The notes under the pieces were generated by a model, which did no database searches, was not told the origin of the DNA, and saw nothing but the letters and a program-made list of their open reading frames with translations. Below are positions 1 to 35,189 of a stretch of 64,000 bases of DNA, in pieces. The stretch lies in NCBI GenBank assembly GCA_018881555.1, contig JACAXG010000069.1:2589403-2653402 (forward strand). Direction: 5' to 3'. The stretch's first letter is position 1; every line of letters begins with the position of its first letter. Source of the DNA: Amblyornis subalaris. Taxonomy: Eukaryota; Chordata; Aves; Passeriformes; Ptilonorhynchidae. Both the position numbers and the translations under genes were made by a program.

Positions 1-22731
<22,731 letters not shown>

Positions 22732-23345
22732 ATTGGGACGATGGGGCCGAGCGGCGGCGCCGCGCCGAGTGCCCGGATGGCGCCGTGAGCCAATGGCGGC
22801 CGCGGGCCCGCCGGACCGTCCGTGCGGGCGCGGGGGGACCGGGACGGGCCGGGCCGGGCCGGGCCGGGCGGGGCGGCGGAGGCGGGGCAGGGAGCGCCAG
22901 GACCCGCCGGGACCCTCCTCTGGCGGCGCCGCCCCGGCCGGCGACGGCGCTCGGCCCGCCCCGGCCCGGCCCCGCCCGGAGAGGGCGCCCGCCCCGCCTG
23001 CGGGGGCTGCTGCGGGGGCAGCCGGCGGACCGCTCGAGGCCGGCCGTGGCCGGGTGGCTCGGACGCGCCGGGCTGCGAGCGCCGTGCGGGAGCGGGCCCG
23101 GCCGTGTCGCCTCGGTACCGAGCCCCTTCCGAGGTGCTGGTGTGCAGGAGGGCTGGCGGCTACACTGACTCCCACACCCGAGGTGTCAGGAACATGAAAC
23201 AAAACTCCAAAGCCTTCAGCCTTTCTCGTGTGCGTTGTCTGCTCTGGCAAACAGAGAAAGTAAAATTTACTTTGCAGTGCTTTTTGGTTTTTTTACGTAA
23301 AACCTCGCATGTCTAGTACGGGCAAGTTATATCTACTCCCGTTCC

Positions 23346-23935
23346 CAGAATCACGGAATGGTTAAGGTTGGAAGAGATCTCAGGAGATCCTCCAGTTCAA
23401 GCGCCTGCCAAGGCAGGGTCACCTAGAGCAGGTAAAACATGTACGCATCCGCGTGGATGTTGAATGTGTCTGGAGAGGGAGACTCCATTACTTCCCTGGG
23501 CAGCCCATTCCAGCGTTCTGCCACCCTCAATGTGAAAAAGTTCTTCCTCATATTGAGGTGAAACTTCTTTTGTTTTAATTTATGGTCATTGCTTCTCATC
23601 CTGTCACTGGGCACCACTGAAAAGAGTCTGGCACCATCCTCTTGGCACCACTTTTGAGATATTTATACACATTAATGAGATCCCCTCTCAGTCTTCTCTA
23701 GACTAAACAGGCCCAGCTCTCTCTCCTCATAAAAGAGATGCCCCAGACCCCTCGTCATCTTTGTTGCCCTCCACTGGACCCTGTCTGGTAGCTCCTTGTC
23801 TTTCTTGTACTAAGGAGCCCAGAACTGGACACCGAACTCCAGATGTGGCCTCACTAGGGCCAAGTAGAGGGATAGGATCAACTTCCCTTGACCTGCTGGC
23901 CACATTCTTCCTGATTTCTTAGTGGTATTTTTTGT
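23346..23935 (-). repeat. CR1 LINE fragment (minus sense)
   Basis: Starts with the inverted CR1 tail (AATCACGGAATGGTTAAGG). Minus-strand frames read [18 protein letters not shown] and LALVRPHLEFGVQFWAP, hallmarks of the CR1 ORF2 C-terminus. 5'-truncated and frameshifted. It lies just upstream of the MIER3 promoter. Confidence 0.93.
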
Positions 23936-26900
23936 CCCAGTACACATAAAGTCGGATTGGGCTGTTTTCAGCTTGATTCTTTCATCCCAGGCTATAGAGA
24001 CTGGTGCTCTTAATTTTTGAGTCACATGCTTCTGCTTTTGGCCAAAATGTCAATGGCCATACTTGCTTTATTGAATATTGCTCTGCTGGAGGGGTGATGT
24101 GTGTCACAGCAACACTCACAGGCAGTAGAGCCCGAGGCTGTGTCCCACACGGGGCATTGGAGAGGCTCAAGGCTGTACACAAAGTGAATGGCTCCTTTGA
24201 ATGCATGCTAAATTGGGTGTGCTGACAGTGTAGAGATCTCAAGGTAGTTTAGGTACTTGAGCAGTAGCTCAATTTATTCTGCTGGGACCTGTTGCTCTGA
24301 GAAACAGAGCAAATTAAATTGTGTTGTGCTGCACTGCTGAGTCTAATATAATTCCAGTAGGCAAACTGTTTGTATGCTTTCAAACTACACAGCAGCAACA
24401 ATGTACTCATACGGCTCTCAATATACCTGTGGTAAGATGTCGACAACATAAAAATTGCAAGACTTTGCAGAAACACATTTTTTAGGAAAGTTGTCACAGT
24501 CACTGGCAGCCTCATCAGCATCTCAACCTCTGTTGCCTCATCAGCCTTCATGTTTTTTCAAAGTTATCTGGTAAAAATGGTCAGCGACAGACAGATGGGC
24601 TATGTCAGGGCACACTGCGCATACTCAAATGTTAAGGAAGAGTTAGGCCTTCCTGCTCAAAAATTAAGAAAGCGGATTTGATCCCTTCCACCTTTGACTG
24701 ATCCAGAATGCCATTATAACCCACTAATGCCACTTAGCCTTACCCAGTTTTGTTCCCTTCAAATACAATAAACCTAGTTCCCTGTTCTCTTCAGCCCTCA
24801 GGTTGGGTAAGGCAAATAGCTTCTCATGAACTCAGAATGTGTAACACATACACAGGCCTGTTCATCTTACCAACAAAATAGCACAGAAAATGCAGCAGGA
24901 AAAATCCTTAATTCAGGGAAGTACATATTTGCTACTATATACATTTTATTAATAGCAATTCTACCCAATTTGGATGCAAGTACCTATTTCCTAAGTCCTG
25001 AAGCAGTTTACTTCAGAGTCCTTTGATTATATAACATGATTAAGCTTTTCAATTGTGTGCAATTTTACAGAAAAATCTGTTGTTAATTTTCTACTTAAAA
25101 TATTTTATCCGATTTAGAACTGAGTTTTTTAGTTATAATTCAGTCCTCTTTGATAAAATAGTATGAGCTCATAGCTCTATCACAGCTGGTCATGGCGTGT
25201 ATTCCAGAGCTGCTATATAAGTTGCAGCAAGTATTCTGGAAAAACTAGTGCTCAAGCTGTGGACAGGGAGCTACAAAGAAAATAAAGATTACTGGATTAT
25301 AAAACATAACAGTGAAAAGAATTTTCACTGATATTTAGTTTTGCACTTGGAAATTATAGCTATACAGAAAAACATACAAATATTTGCATATTCCAATACC
25401 TTAAAAAAAAAATAAAAGAGAAAATCTGGATCTTGAAGATTTGAAAAGAGCTGCTATGATCCTGTATCACATTGGAGGTTGGATTGTGATAGCCATATCT
25501 ATAATGCAATTATATTCTACGCTGTTACAAGATGTTTTACCTTCCAGGGGTTTTTACTGAGTACAGATCAAGATAAAGAGTGAAGATGGTGAAGTTAGTG
25601 GGGTAAAATTGTTTCGAAGGAAATGGAAAGGAACAAGGATGTGTTTGCACCACTGCTTTCTTAATTTTCCTCCAGGAACAGCGGTGAGAACCTGACATAC
25701 TCATAAAGCATAGCTGGGAAACAAAACCACCTTGTACTTTGGTGGAGTCTGGTATGGTGTTGGTGTGGAGCTTCCTCTGGAGCTCAGTGGTTTCCCGAGT
25801 GTGCTTCTGCCCTCTGCCTCACTGTCCTGAGCAGAAAGACAAGGTGAGATTGCTCTTTCCATTTGACAGGGACTCAGAATTAAACATGACAGAACAAAAT
25901 ATGCCTGTTCATATATAGAGCAAACCAAATAGTTGCATCAATGCAGGTGCAGTTTTCCATAGCTGCCGGGCCTATGAAAATCCATGGAGTTCTGTATTTC
26001 AAGGTGTCTTTTCTCTTGAATTGGAATCAAGAAGATGAGACAAAAAATCTGTCTAAACTGTTCTTTCGGAAGTAATGGAGGATGATACATTATACGTATA
26101 TTTTGGCTATATTTTATCGTGTGACTTAATATCAGATAAATTTTTTTTAGTTTGTTTCAATGATTGAAACGGTAAAAAAAGTAGAAACAACAATTATAAA
26201 AAACCCCAAACAAAACAAATAATGCAATGAAGCTGAGCAGTTACAGATGAGGAGTTGTAAGATAAAGAGGACAGAAGGTCTAAGAAAAAACTTCTTGATT
26301 TTTTGCAATTTTTTCTCCTTTACTCTTAAAGAAGGGTAAAATCTAGTCTTTTGCTTCCTGCACTCTTAGTGTGTGCTGTCAGGGGCACATCTAGCAGGCA
26401 CATGATAATCAGAGATTACCATAAGCATTTCTGGAGTCTTATTATGTATCTGGGTGGTGTGAATATGGTGCTACTTTTTCACTTCAGTCCACACTCTTTC
26501 AGCAAACAGTTGCCCAAACCCCTAGAGTAATGGCCTCAAATAGCCCTTTCTGTAGGCATAAAGAAAAAAAGTAAAGCCTGCTTGTTCAGGAAATGGAGCT
26601 GGTCTTAGACCTTTCAGCTGTATCTGTGCTAGTACATTAAATATCCTCAGGGATGTTTGCTTGACATTAACACCACCGACAAGTACGGAACTGCCCATAT
26701 CTCTGTGGCCCAAACCTCTGCTTCCTTCAGAGACCACTGTTGCAGGTGGACAGTTGAACACAGTAACTGTGAAGGGTAATGAGAAGGAAGGCTGCTGGGC
26801 ATGAAGCACACAGGAACCATCCTAAAAGGAACCATCCTTTGGTGTCAAAGATGTTTACGTGTCCCAGCACTTTTCAACTTATTGGAAAAGAAATTATTAT

Positions 26901-27104
26901 AAAAATACAAGACACTATCTCCTGCAAATCTATATTCTTTGAGCTTTGGGATGGGAGGATGAAAGGAACGCCATCTGTGTGTTAGGCATGTCCCTTACTA
27001 CTCCTAATTACATTTCTTGTTGTGCAGATGCCATTGATTTGAGGATTGTATTTCAACAGAGAATGGATATGCAGGGTAAGTTTTAAAATCCCCTAGTTGT
27101 TTGT
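23936..27104. other. Intergenic sequence without recognised features
   Basis: About 3 kb between the CR1 copy and an LTR fragment. No gene, RNA or repeat was identified; the open frames are short and carry no family motif. Confidence 0.5.
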
Positions 27105-27577
27105 AATTGTTTAACCCAGTTGGCAACTTAGTACTGTGCAACTGCCTGCTCACTTTCCCCTGGTAGGGAGAAAAGTCAGAGGAAAAGGTAAGACTTGTAG
27201 ATTCAGATAAAAACAGTTTAATAATTGAAACAAAATAAAATATAATAACACTAATTATAACAATAATAATATCTTCATCATCAACATCAATAATAATGAA
27301 AGAGAGAGAGAGGCATAAAACCCCAAAAAGGCTAGTGATGCACAAGTGCAGTTGCTTACCACCAGCCGACAGATGCCCAGCCTGTCATCCTGCAGCAACA
27401 ATCAGTCCCTCCCAGCCAGCTCCCCCCGGTTCATATCCTGGGCATGTTGGTCTGTGGTATGGAATATCCCTTTGGCCAGTTTGAGTCAGCTCTCCTGGCC
27501 TTGCTCCCCCCAGCCTCTTGTGCACCTGACTGCTGGCAGAGCACAGGACACTGAAATGTCCTTGATTATGGAAAGTA
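27105..27577 (-). mobile_element. ERVL-type LTR fragment (minus sense)
   Basis: The reverse complement matches the LTR interrupted at 3022/9513 over most of its length (shared blocks include the GCTGGCTGGGAGGG and ATATTCC segments and the polymorphic T/A-rich middle). The 5' end of the LTR (right side) is missing after about 27577. An (AAT)n-like low-complexity run sits in the middle. Confidence 0.75.
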
Positions 27578-28935
27578 TTTAATAATAAAAATAAGAATAA
27601 CAATAGCAAACAACAACAATAAACAACGACTTAATTTTAGTAGTAAGCAAAGCAGCTTACTTTTGGTGAAGCTTACAACAACTAGCATATTTGTTTTATC
27701 CAGACTAGACTATCCCGACTGTCCAACAACTAGCAAGATGTTTTGTCCAGACTTAGAGACTTACATATGCATGTAATGACAGCACTGCTAATTACACAAG
27801 AGATGTACACAAGAGATGGTGTAATGTGCATACGACAAATACTTTAATTTAGGAGATTTTTACAGAGGTGGTCTAAGGAAGGCTTCCTGTTGTGGACCTA
27901 CCTTAGGCTGCAACCTTCAGCTGTTCTTAGGTTTTAACACCTACGGAATAGATAACCCTCGTGAGAAGGGAATGAGACCTACGCTCTCTCAAAAGCCCAG
28001 CTTTCCCAGGAAGGGCTTCTTGCTTAGAGAAAGCATCTTTGTGATTGTCTTCATACTGAAATGGGACGGTCCTTGCAATAAAACTGAAAACGACTGTTAG
28101 TCAGCTATGCAAAAAACCCAGATAATCAAGTACCTCCTCTGTATGCCTTACTGTTGGGCAAGGAGGAAGCTTTTAATGAAAGGGTAGGCATGTAATTCAA
28201 TTATAAACAATTAAAAGCCTAATGAGAAAGAGTTTCTCCTTAATATTGCATATTGCTACTTTTCATTTTATAACACTGGCAGATGTGTCACACGGTACAA
28301 AGGAAAAAACCCACTGTGCTTTTTGGTGTCCCAAAATATTTTAAATTCTTACCCGATAGCCATCATAATTTGAAAAATATTTTCAAGAAACTTGCCTTTA
28401 ATTGTGAAAGATATGCTATTAGCCATTCTGGCAACGTTACTGTAGTATAATAATATATCTTTGTTTTTGGGGGGGGGGACTATTTCCTAAACAGGAGGCC
28501 CTGTACTTGTGTTTTGAGGGTGCTTTGCCTATTTATTTTGAGCCAATTTGTAAAAATTACTGTAGGTTCACTTTCCCCTTAAATCTTACTACAGGAGTGC
28601 TTCTCCGACACTCCTGGCATCGCGTCGGACGTTCTTATCAGAGAGGTCGGACAAAAGTGATTTTAACAATTTATTGGTAAAATAACAAACTAGGCATCAG
28701 TCTTGTCAGGCGTGAGATTTTAACAATTCATTGTAAAATGGCGAATGTCACAGGACTCAGTGTTGAACAAGAATTTCTAGTATTTTAGGCCAACAGGTTA
28801 CTGAGACGACTATTGTTTTGACTTTTTGACCTATCTTAGCTGGACCTGCCACCTGCAATGTGGCAGTATTTCCACGAATCACTCATCATGTCACGTACTC
28901 ATAGATACCTCTATTGTAACATCTAAATTCTTTAC
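27578..28935. other. Intergenic, with two short direct duplications
   Basis: CAACAACTAGCA units recur at about 27677 and 27726, each followed by a similar TTTTATCCAGACT/TTTTGTCCAGACT block. GATTTTAACAATTTATTGG at about 28661 recurs with changes at about 28715. The stretch 28590-28745 may be an LTR remnant but was not classified. Confidence 0.45.
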
Positions 28936-29230
28936 TGTTATGGGTTAGGAAAAAAAAGAAGTAATTAAAATTTGTTTCCTTTCCGCCCCCGGGGTACCAG
29001 GGAGGCTGTGTAGTTGGGGAGGGGCTGGCCGGGAATTGATGGGCGATACTTAAGAACAAAAGGGAGTTATCTGTTCAGCTGCATTCCATGGTAATGACGC
29101 AGAATGGACGGTACTTAAGGACAAAAGAGACCACTTGCCCAGCCCAGAAGCCAGGACAATTCCCTCAATTAAAGAAAACAAAGACTTGGAAATACTGAAG
29201 GGGGATGTTTCCCCAGAGGCTGGAACATCT

Positions 29231-29450
29231 NNNNNNNNNNNNNNNNNNNNNNNNNNNNNNNNNNNNNNNNNNNNNNNNNNNNNNNNNNNNNNNNNNNNNN
29301 NNNNNNNNNNNNNNNNNNNNNNNNNNNNNNNNNNNNNNNNNNNNNNNNNNNNNNNNNNNNNNNNNNNNNNNNNNNNNNNNNNNNNNNNNNNNNNNNNNNN
29401 NNNNNNNNNNNNNNNNNNNNNNNNNNNNNNNNNNNNNNNNNNNNNNNNNN
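29231..29450. other. Assembly gap (220 N)
   Basis: Run of N inside the solo LTR. Open frames drawn across it are artefacts. Confidence 0.99.
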
Positions 29451-29784
29451 CCTGCCTTCTGCTGGTCTGTCGGTGAGTGATACCAAGATCCATCGCTCCC
29501 CAGTCAACCCTGCCTGCCTGCGCTGCTCGCTGCCCGCTGCCGAGGTCGGTGGAGCCGGGCTGCTGCCCGTGGGTTCGCGCCGGGGGCGACTTCCCCCCTT
29601 TCCCGTCCGCCGGAGCCGCCATTGCCGCGTGAGAGTCATCGCGCTCGCGCCACAGCGCCCCCTGCAGCCGCGGGGGAGCCACCGCAGCCTCTCTGCCCCA
29701 GCGGAGGATTTTCCCCAACACCACACAAGGAGCTAATAAGGGGTTTGTCTGTTCTCTTATGGTTGCGGTTTAACCGTCTTGTTT

Positions 29785-29822
29785 TATATATATATTTTTA
29801 TATATATATATATATATATATG
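29785..29822. repeat. (TA)n microsatellite
   Basis: Alternating TA tract with one short T interruption, inside the solo LTR. Confidence 0.95.
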
Positions 29823-30204
29823 TAATTTATATAACCCTAGTAAAGAACTGTTATTCTTTTTACCACATCTTTGCCTGAGAGCCCCGTAATTTCAAAGGTA
29901 CAGTAATTTGGAGGAGGGAGGGGGTCATTCCTGTGCTCAAGGGAGGCTTCCCACCTTCCTTGACAGACACCTGTCCTTCAAACCAGGACATTTACTTAAA
30001 CTATAACTTGACTTAACTTAAAGTATAAAGTTAAAACCCTTCACCAAAACCACCCAAAAACGTGCTTCTTGCTTATCACTATGAAAACACAGATCTGTAA
30101 CCCTCCTGCTTAGAGCCATAAACCACTGTTAATTAAGCTAACCCAGGCTTCTTCCAAGGTTATAAATCAAGGCTACTATCAGCTTTTACTTCTCTGTTTC
30201 CTAC

Positions 30205-30640
30205 AAATTACAGAATCACAGAATCATTTATGTTGAAAAAGACCTCTGAGATCATGGGGTCCAACCGTTGACTGATCACCACCTTGTCAAATAGACCAAA
30301 GTGCCACGTCCAGTAATTTCTTGAACACCTCCCACCCAACTTGGTGTTGCTCAGGCAGGACCTGCCTTTCCTAGGTGTGTGCTGGCTGGGCCTGATCCCT
30401 TGCTTGTCCTGTGTGTGCTGTGTGAGGATACTTAAGATGATCTGCTTTGTAACCTTGCTGGGCACCGAGGATGATAGGCCTGTAGTTCCTTGGATCCTCC
30501 TTCCAACCCTTCTTGTGGATGAGTGTCACATTTGGCAAACTCTAGTCATCTGGGACCTCCCCAGTTAGCCAGGATTGATGCTAAACAATAAGAGAACAGC
30601 TTAGTGAGCTCTTCTGCAAGCACTCTCAATACCCTAAATG
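30205..30640 (-). repeat. CR1 LINE fragment (minus sense), internally deleted
   Basis: Starts AATCACAGAATCATTTATG (inverted CR1 tail). After about 30330 it jumps to a different part of the CR1 antisense (region reading TGGGACCTCCCCAGTTAGCC on the plus strand), so a large internal stretch is deleted. Confidence 0.85.
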
Positions 30641-32780
30641 ATTAAGTTCACAGAAAGTATCATCATTGTCTTTCAAAAAGTTCACAAAGATACACATACT
30701 TTCAAAAAACTTATTACTATGTACATTGATGGGCAAAATGTGGAGAAAATCCTTACAAAAACAGTTTTCTTCACTTCACTTGGATGTAGAAAGTTTCTAA
30801 ATTAATCTAGTTATTAAAAAATGGGGGAAATAAAAAAAATTTGCACAAGCTGGTGCCAATACAGATCTTTTAAAGAAAAAAAGGAATAAAGCAAATAGAT
30901 TTCACTATGAAAGAAAACTGGATTAAACTGAGATCTGCTTATATTTAGGCAAGATCCTAATATCATTCTAGTCATCTCCTTTCCTTATTTCAAATGTAAT
31001 ATGCTCTAAGTTCACAAATTGGCAAGGCTAGTTTCAGGGAAAACACAGGATTTTCACTTTATAGAGATAAGAGTAGGGTAAAGACAAGTATCTTATGAAA
31101 ATTGGTCATTTGGTATTGAATGTTTAGTTCATAATTCCTTCAACATAATTCCTTTTCATCTAAACAGTTTCTTGTCATTAACAGTGTCATTAACACTGTC
31201 ATAGAACAGTGAATATTCACTTGCTGTTACTTTGTGGATGGCAGAAGTACATCTAGAATTCACGTGTAATATTTTGGAGAAGGTGTATACCATGACTTTA
31301 TCCTTCAACAGAAGAAATGTAATGTAGGCAGTGTTCATCTGGGATGTATTTGAAAAACGGTTGCACCCTTTTAACCTCTATTTAATATTGCTCATTACAT
31401 GGAAGGAATACTACTTAATGGAGATAAACCATTCAATTGGCTTCAAATAACCCTTAGCTTAATACTGCAAAGTGTTTCTGGAATGTGTTATTGGAGATGA
31501 CTGCTTTTACTGTTAAAGGGGAAAAAACTACTAGTCAGGCTATTTTCAGTTACAATATATGTCAAAAACTTGAAATGGAGAAGCTGCTCTGTTAAAAGCT
31601 TAGCTCCAAAAGAGCTAGTATCTCCAATTAGCATAAATAAAAGCATGGTCTCCTAGTTCTTATCTTGGCTTTTCACTAGTGTCACCAAGATACTGATTAT
31701 TTGAAGTAGGAATGGCCATTATCTTGAGAGAGGTAAAACAATCAATTAATTTCAATAATATAGGTCAAATTTATACTTACATATCATTCAAAATTAATAC
31801 TGAGGTATTACTTCAAAATACGGACTGTTAACTACAGCTTTATTGAAGCCTCCACCCAAAATTCTGCTCCTGTCAAAGTCAGTGGTAGTTTTAATATAAA
31901 AGTTCTTCAGCATATAATGAGTCAACAAGCACTTATGTTTAAATTTTCAGACCTGTTCGGTATTTGCTTATTGTATTAAATGCATTGGACACAGAGATGC
32001 TCAGAACTCTCGAAAAATCAAATAACTAGAGGTTATATATACTACAATGCAAATAATAATGGTCAATTATTTCATACAGTCAAATCCCATTGTCTTATTT
32101 ATGTAGACAGACCCACTGAAATCCTGTATAGATTGGTAAAGTCATCTTACCTTCCTTTCCTGGAAGGCATAATACATAAAAGTAGGTAAGCCCAGACACT
32201 TTATACTAGTGTTCATCATGTTCATCATTATCATTTGCAATAACAACTAGATTTTGCTGTGCACGTTTGTATACTGCTTCCATTCTTTTACTTTTGCTAC
32301 TTTAAATGTTTCATATTATTAACATATAGCTAAAAGATATTTAAAACTTTGCAGTAAGCACTGTTCATTAGAACTGTATTTGTACTGAGACATTCTCACC
32401 GTGTTTGAGAGCTGATTATACAAATCAGCCTTTGTTGAGAAGAACATACATTAGAGGTGGGTTTTTATGATTAGCATTAGGTGGCCATTTGCTTTCTAGT
32501 TTTTAAATAATGGGCTCACTGCATCAGAAACTTTCTGGATCAAATCTGTATTTATCAGATTTAAAGCTGTTTTATGAAAATTTTGATTTTGGCTTTGTGC
32601 CTGATCCTTTGGTTCAGATTGGTTGCATATTGGGCACACTGGGTTTTAAGATAATGTCAAGTGTTTCGTACATTTTCTGGAGTGACACAAAAATGTATAA
32701 TAGTAAGAAATTAAGTGGGTTTCTATATTTTTCTATAGTATTTGGTTAATTAGCAATCTGAGTGTGTACTATATTCACAT
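30641..32780. other. Intergenic sequence without recognised features
   Basis: AT-rich, no repeat family or gene recognised. AAGTAT at 32781-32786 is the left target duplication of the next element. Confidence 0.5.
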
Positions 32781-32786
32781 AAGTAT

Positions 32787-33290
32787 TGTTGTAATAAACG
32801 GGATGGATTTTGGGGGTCCCGCAGTGTTCCCAAAAGTGTGGCACCTGTCCGGCGGTGCCTGATGTGTTCAGTGGTGCACACACACACACACACACACACA
32901 CAAAGGCGTAGTTAGTCAGAGGCAAAGAGTCGCAGGGGTTCTCCTTATGTGTTCCACGAAATGGGTTTATTCCATGAATGGTCAGGGAAGGAGAACTCCG
33001 AACAATGGAGGGTTCAGGGTTTTATCCCAGGGGCAGTGGGGGCAGAGAGGTAGCAGGGCCCAATGGGCTGAGGGTCAGGGGGCGGAGAGAAGGCGGGGCA
33101 ATACAACCTCAACCAATGGGGGCAAACAAGGGGAGGAGCAGGGCACAGGAACAAATGGGATGCCGAGTAAGGGAGAACACTCCAGAACTGAACCTTACAA
33201 GGGAACAAGGAGTGACAGGTTCCTCAGTCACTCCTGTGGCCGGCCCAAACACTGGCAGCATCCCGTGCTGCAGGGTCAGCCACCGCTACA
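32787..33290 (-). repeat. 3' LTR of the non-autonomous element
   Basis: Plus text TGTTGTAATAAAC...CCGCTACA. In minus sense it carries CCAAT-type boxes (CCCATTGG twice), a GGATAAAA TATA box (33020-33027) and AATAAA (32966-32971). A (CA)n run sits in U5 at about 32877-32902. Confidence 0.9.
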
Positions 33291-33306
33291 TCTCACCCTT
33301 CTTTGT
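33291..33306 (-). promoter_or_regulatory. Polypurine tract of the non-autonomous element
   Basis: Minus strand ACAAAGAAGGGTGAGA directly abuts the 3' LTR, as required for plus-strand priming. Confidence 0.75.
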
Positions 33307-34100
33307 TTAGAAAGAAGAAGGCCTTTCCCACAATAAAATTATCAGAATATTCCACAGTCCAGTTTTAAGAGATGATGTTACCCAGCCTCCCAGCCCCAGC
33401 TGTCCCAGAAGTCCACCAAGCCAGTTCATTCCTCCTTCGGTCTTCAGTTTTTTGATTACTGTCGCATGGATGCTCTGATTATGTGATGACAGGTCACTTT
33501 CAATTCAGACATAAGCCTCTGGCTGAGGTGACTCAAACGAAATAATTCATGTGACGTTGACGGCTGCTCTGGTGGTCCAGCAGACCCAGCAGACTCGAAG
33601 GAAGTGGAGGTGGTTCATTCTGGCGATGTGTGGGGGTTGGGCTAAGCTTTTCTGTGGGCTCATAAAACAAAATCATTAAAAAATCATAAAATAGTTTTCC
33701 CTTAACTCTCCGTTCCCCTACCTCACCTCTTCTTAACAGAAATATAATATAGGTATGGGGTATAGGATAGATAAAGGGATTATGAGGTAGGAAAACACAT
33801 GAGGGAAGAGACAAGAAGAGTTAATGGCTTGGTGTTTAAGCTGCCTGGAGGAGGCACAAGTTAGATGTCTGAGTGATCTGTTGACTTGTGCCGACAGTTC
33901 CTCTAGGCGGCATTTGCTTGATCTGTTATTTAGGAAAGGGGAGAGGTAATAAGGGAATAGAGGTGTGGGGGAAACAGGGGGTGAGGCGTTATATAAAACT
34001 TGAGAAAATGAAATGATAAAGAGGAAATAGAAGTAAAATTCGGACGGATACCAGACAGGAAAGACTTATCGCTCCGTGGGTCTGGCCGCGGGGTAATAAG

Positions 34101-34712
34101 TCATTCTGGTGGAATGGCAATGGGCCAGCGGCAGTGGCTGGATGGCTGCGTGAGGCCCGAGTGTAGAGACTGTTGGTCGATTCGGGCTCTGGGCCAGCAG
34201 CGCAGGTAGCGGTCGTTGGCAGGCGCTGACTGGTCGTGCTGGTGGTACGGTGCGGTGGAGCAGGTGACGGTGCTGGAGACGTGCGTTGCCGATGTTTCAC
34301 TTGGCGTGGTGTTGGTGGCTGGTTGGCTGCAGTTGTTGGCAGGTGTCAGGGGCAGCGGGGAGCAGCTTCGGACCACGGTGAGTGCCTCCTTCACGGCAGG
34401 TGCCTGCTGGCCACGCTGGCAGTACAGTGCGTTGGAGCCGGCGGCGGCATCAGTGATGCACAATGCCGGTGCCGGCTGGCTGTGAACGGTGACGGTGGGA
34501 GACGATGGGGAACATGGCGGCAGCAGGGGTCGAAGAGGCGGTGTTACTGGTGGTAGTCCTTCCTTTCGTCCATCTCTGTGTTTCTCTCTTCGCTCCGCGG
34601 CAGCGACGGCAGCGATGAAAGGCCTCTGAGCGCTCGGCGTGCGGCCAGTGCCGACCCGTTTGCTTTTGCTGGGGCAGCTTCTGCTCGCCACTGCCGTGGG
34701 CGCGGGCTGCAA
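34101..34712 (-). CDS. Low-complexity open frame inside the LTR element
   Basis: 203 codons rich in Ala, Pro, Ser and Thr with no recognisable domain. The underlying DNA is GC-rich and built of imperfect GTG/CTG-rich repeats, which keeps several frames open on both strands (a plus-strand frame at 34216-34556 overlaps). Probably not a real protein; recorded because it is the longest frame of the element besides 35229-35843. Confidence 0.2.
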   Translation of the reverse strand: MQPAPTAVASRSCPSKSKRVGTGRTPSAQRPFIAAVAAAERREKHRDGRKEGLPPVTPPLRPLLPPCSPSSPTVTVHSQPAPALCITDAAAGSNALYCQRGQQAPAVKEALTVVRSCSPLPLTPANNCSQPATNTTPSETSATHVSSTVTCSTAPYHQHDQSAPANDRYLRCWPRARIDQQSLHSGLTQPSSHCRWPIAIPPE

Positions 34713-34751
34713 GCTAGACGCTGTGGCCAGCAGTGGCAGCGCAGGACGGGT

Positions 34752-35189
34752 TCAGCTGGAGCGGCGGTGGCGGCAGCAGCACCAGACGGGCGGTTTGGGG
34801 TTCGCTCGGGGTTGTTTCGTGTTCCTTACAGTGCTGTGTGGCTTGGCGTTTGATACCGCTGCCCGAAACCGTTTCATGTTCTGTTTCCTGAACCCTGAGT
34901 GCTGCCGGTGCTGGTATTGGCAAGTTGGACAATTCCACACTGGGCACACTACAGACCACAACAATCCCTTGCAGGTTTGGCAATTCCGTCGCAGGCATTC
35001 TGCGAGCCACTGGATATTCTCTATGACTTTTTCTTCTGAATAGCTTTTTGACCCCCATCCACAAACTTTCCAGTTTTTTAGCTGTGGAATAGGATCCAGC
35101 TTCTTCTTATGTTTCCTCCCTCTCTTTCGCCTGGGGTTCTTCCCCCTTTTTACCGGAGCTGCCTGGTGTTCAGAGGCAGGGAACACCAA
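34752..35189 (-). CDS. Unrecognised basic, cysteine-rich open frame inside the LTR element
   Basis: 145 codons. The N-terminal third is strongly basic (RRKRGRKHKKK near residues 20-30). The middle has cysteines at spacings reminiscent of, but not matching, a zinc-binding knuckle (CQTCKG and CPVWNCPTCQ). The C-terminus is again basic. I do not recognise a family. It could be a decayed gag/nucleocapsid or a chance frame in GC-rich sequence. Codon conservation in other copies of the element would decide. Confidence 0.3.
   Translation of the reverse strand: MVFPASEHQAAPVKRGKNPRRKRGRKHKKKLDPIPQLKNWKVCGWGSKSYSEEKVIENIQWLAECLRRNCQTCKGLLWSVVCPVWNCPTCQYQHRQHSGFRKQNMKRFRAAVSNAKPHSTVRNTKQPRANPKPPVWCCCRHRRSS

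Larger units (their letters stand above)
28936..29990 (+). mobile_element. 1-kb solo LTR with a 5-bp target duplication
   Basis: Begins TGTTATGGGTTAGG and ends AAACCAGGACA; TTTAC flanks both sides (28931-28935, 29991-29995). A GC-rich middle (29490-29700) is followed by an AT microsatellite. A 220-base assembly gap lies inside. The 5-bp duplication and termini suggest an ERVL/class III type; orientation is inferred from the termini. Confidence 0.8.

Noticed and set aside
29050..29726. Frames spanning the N run
   Set aside because: Artefacts of translating through the assembly gap.
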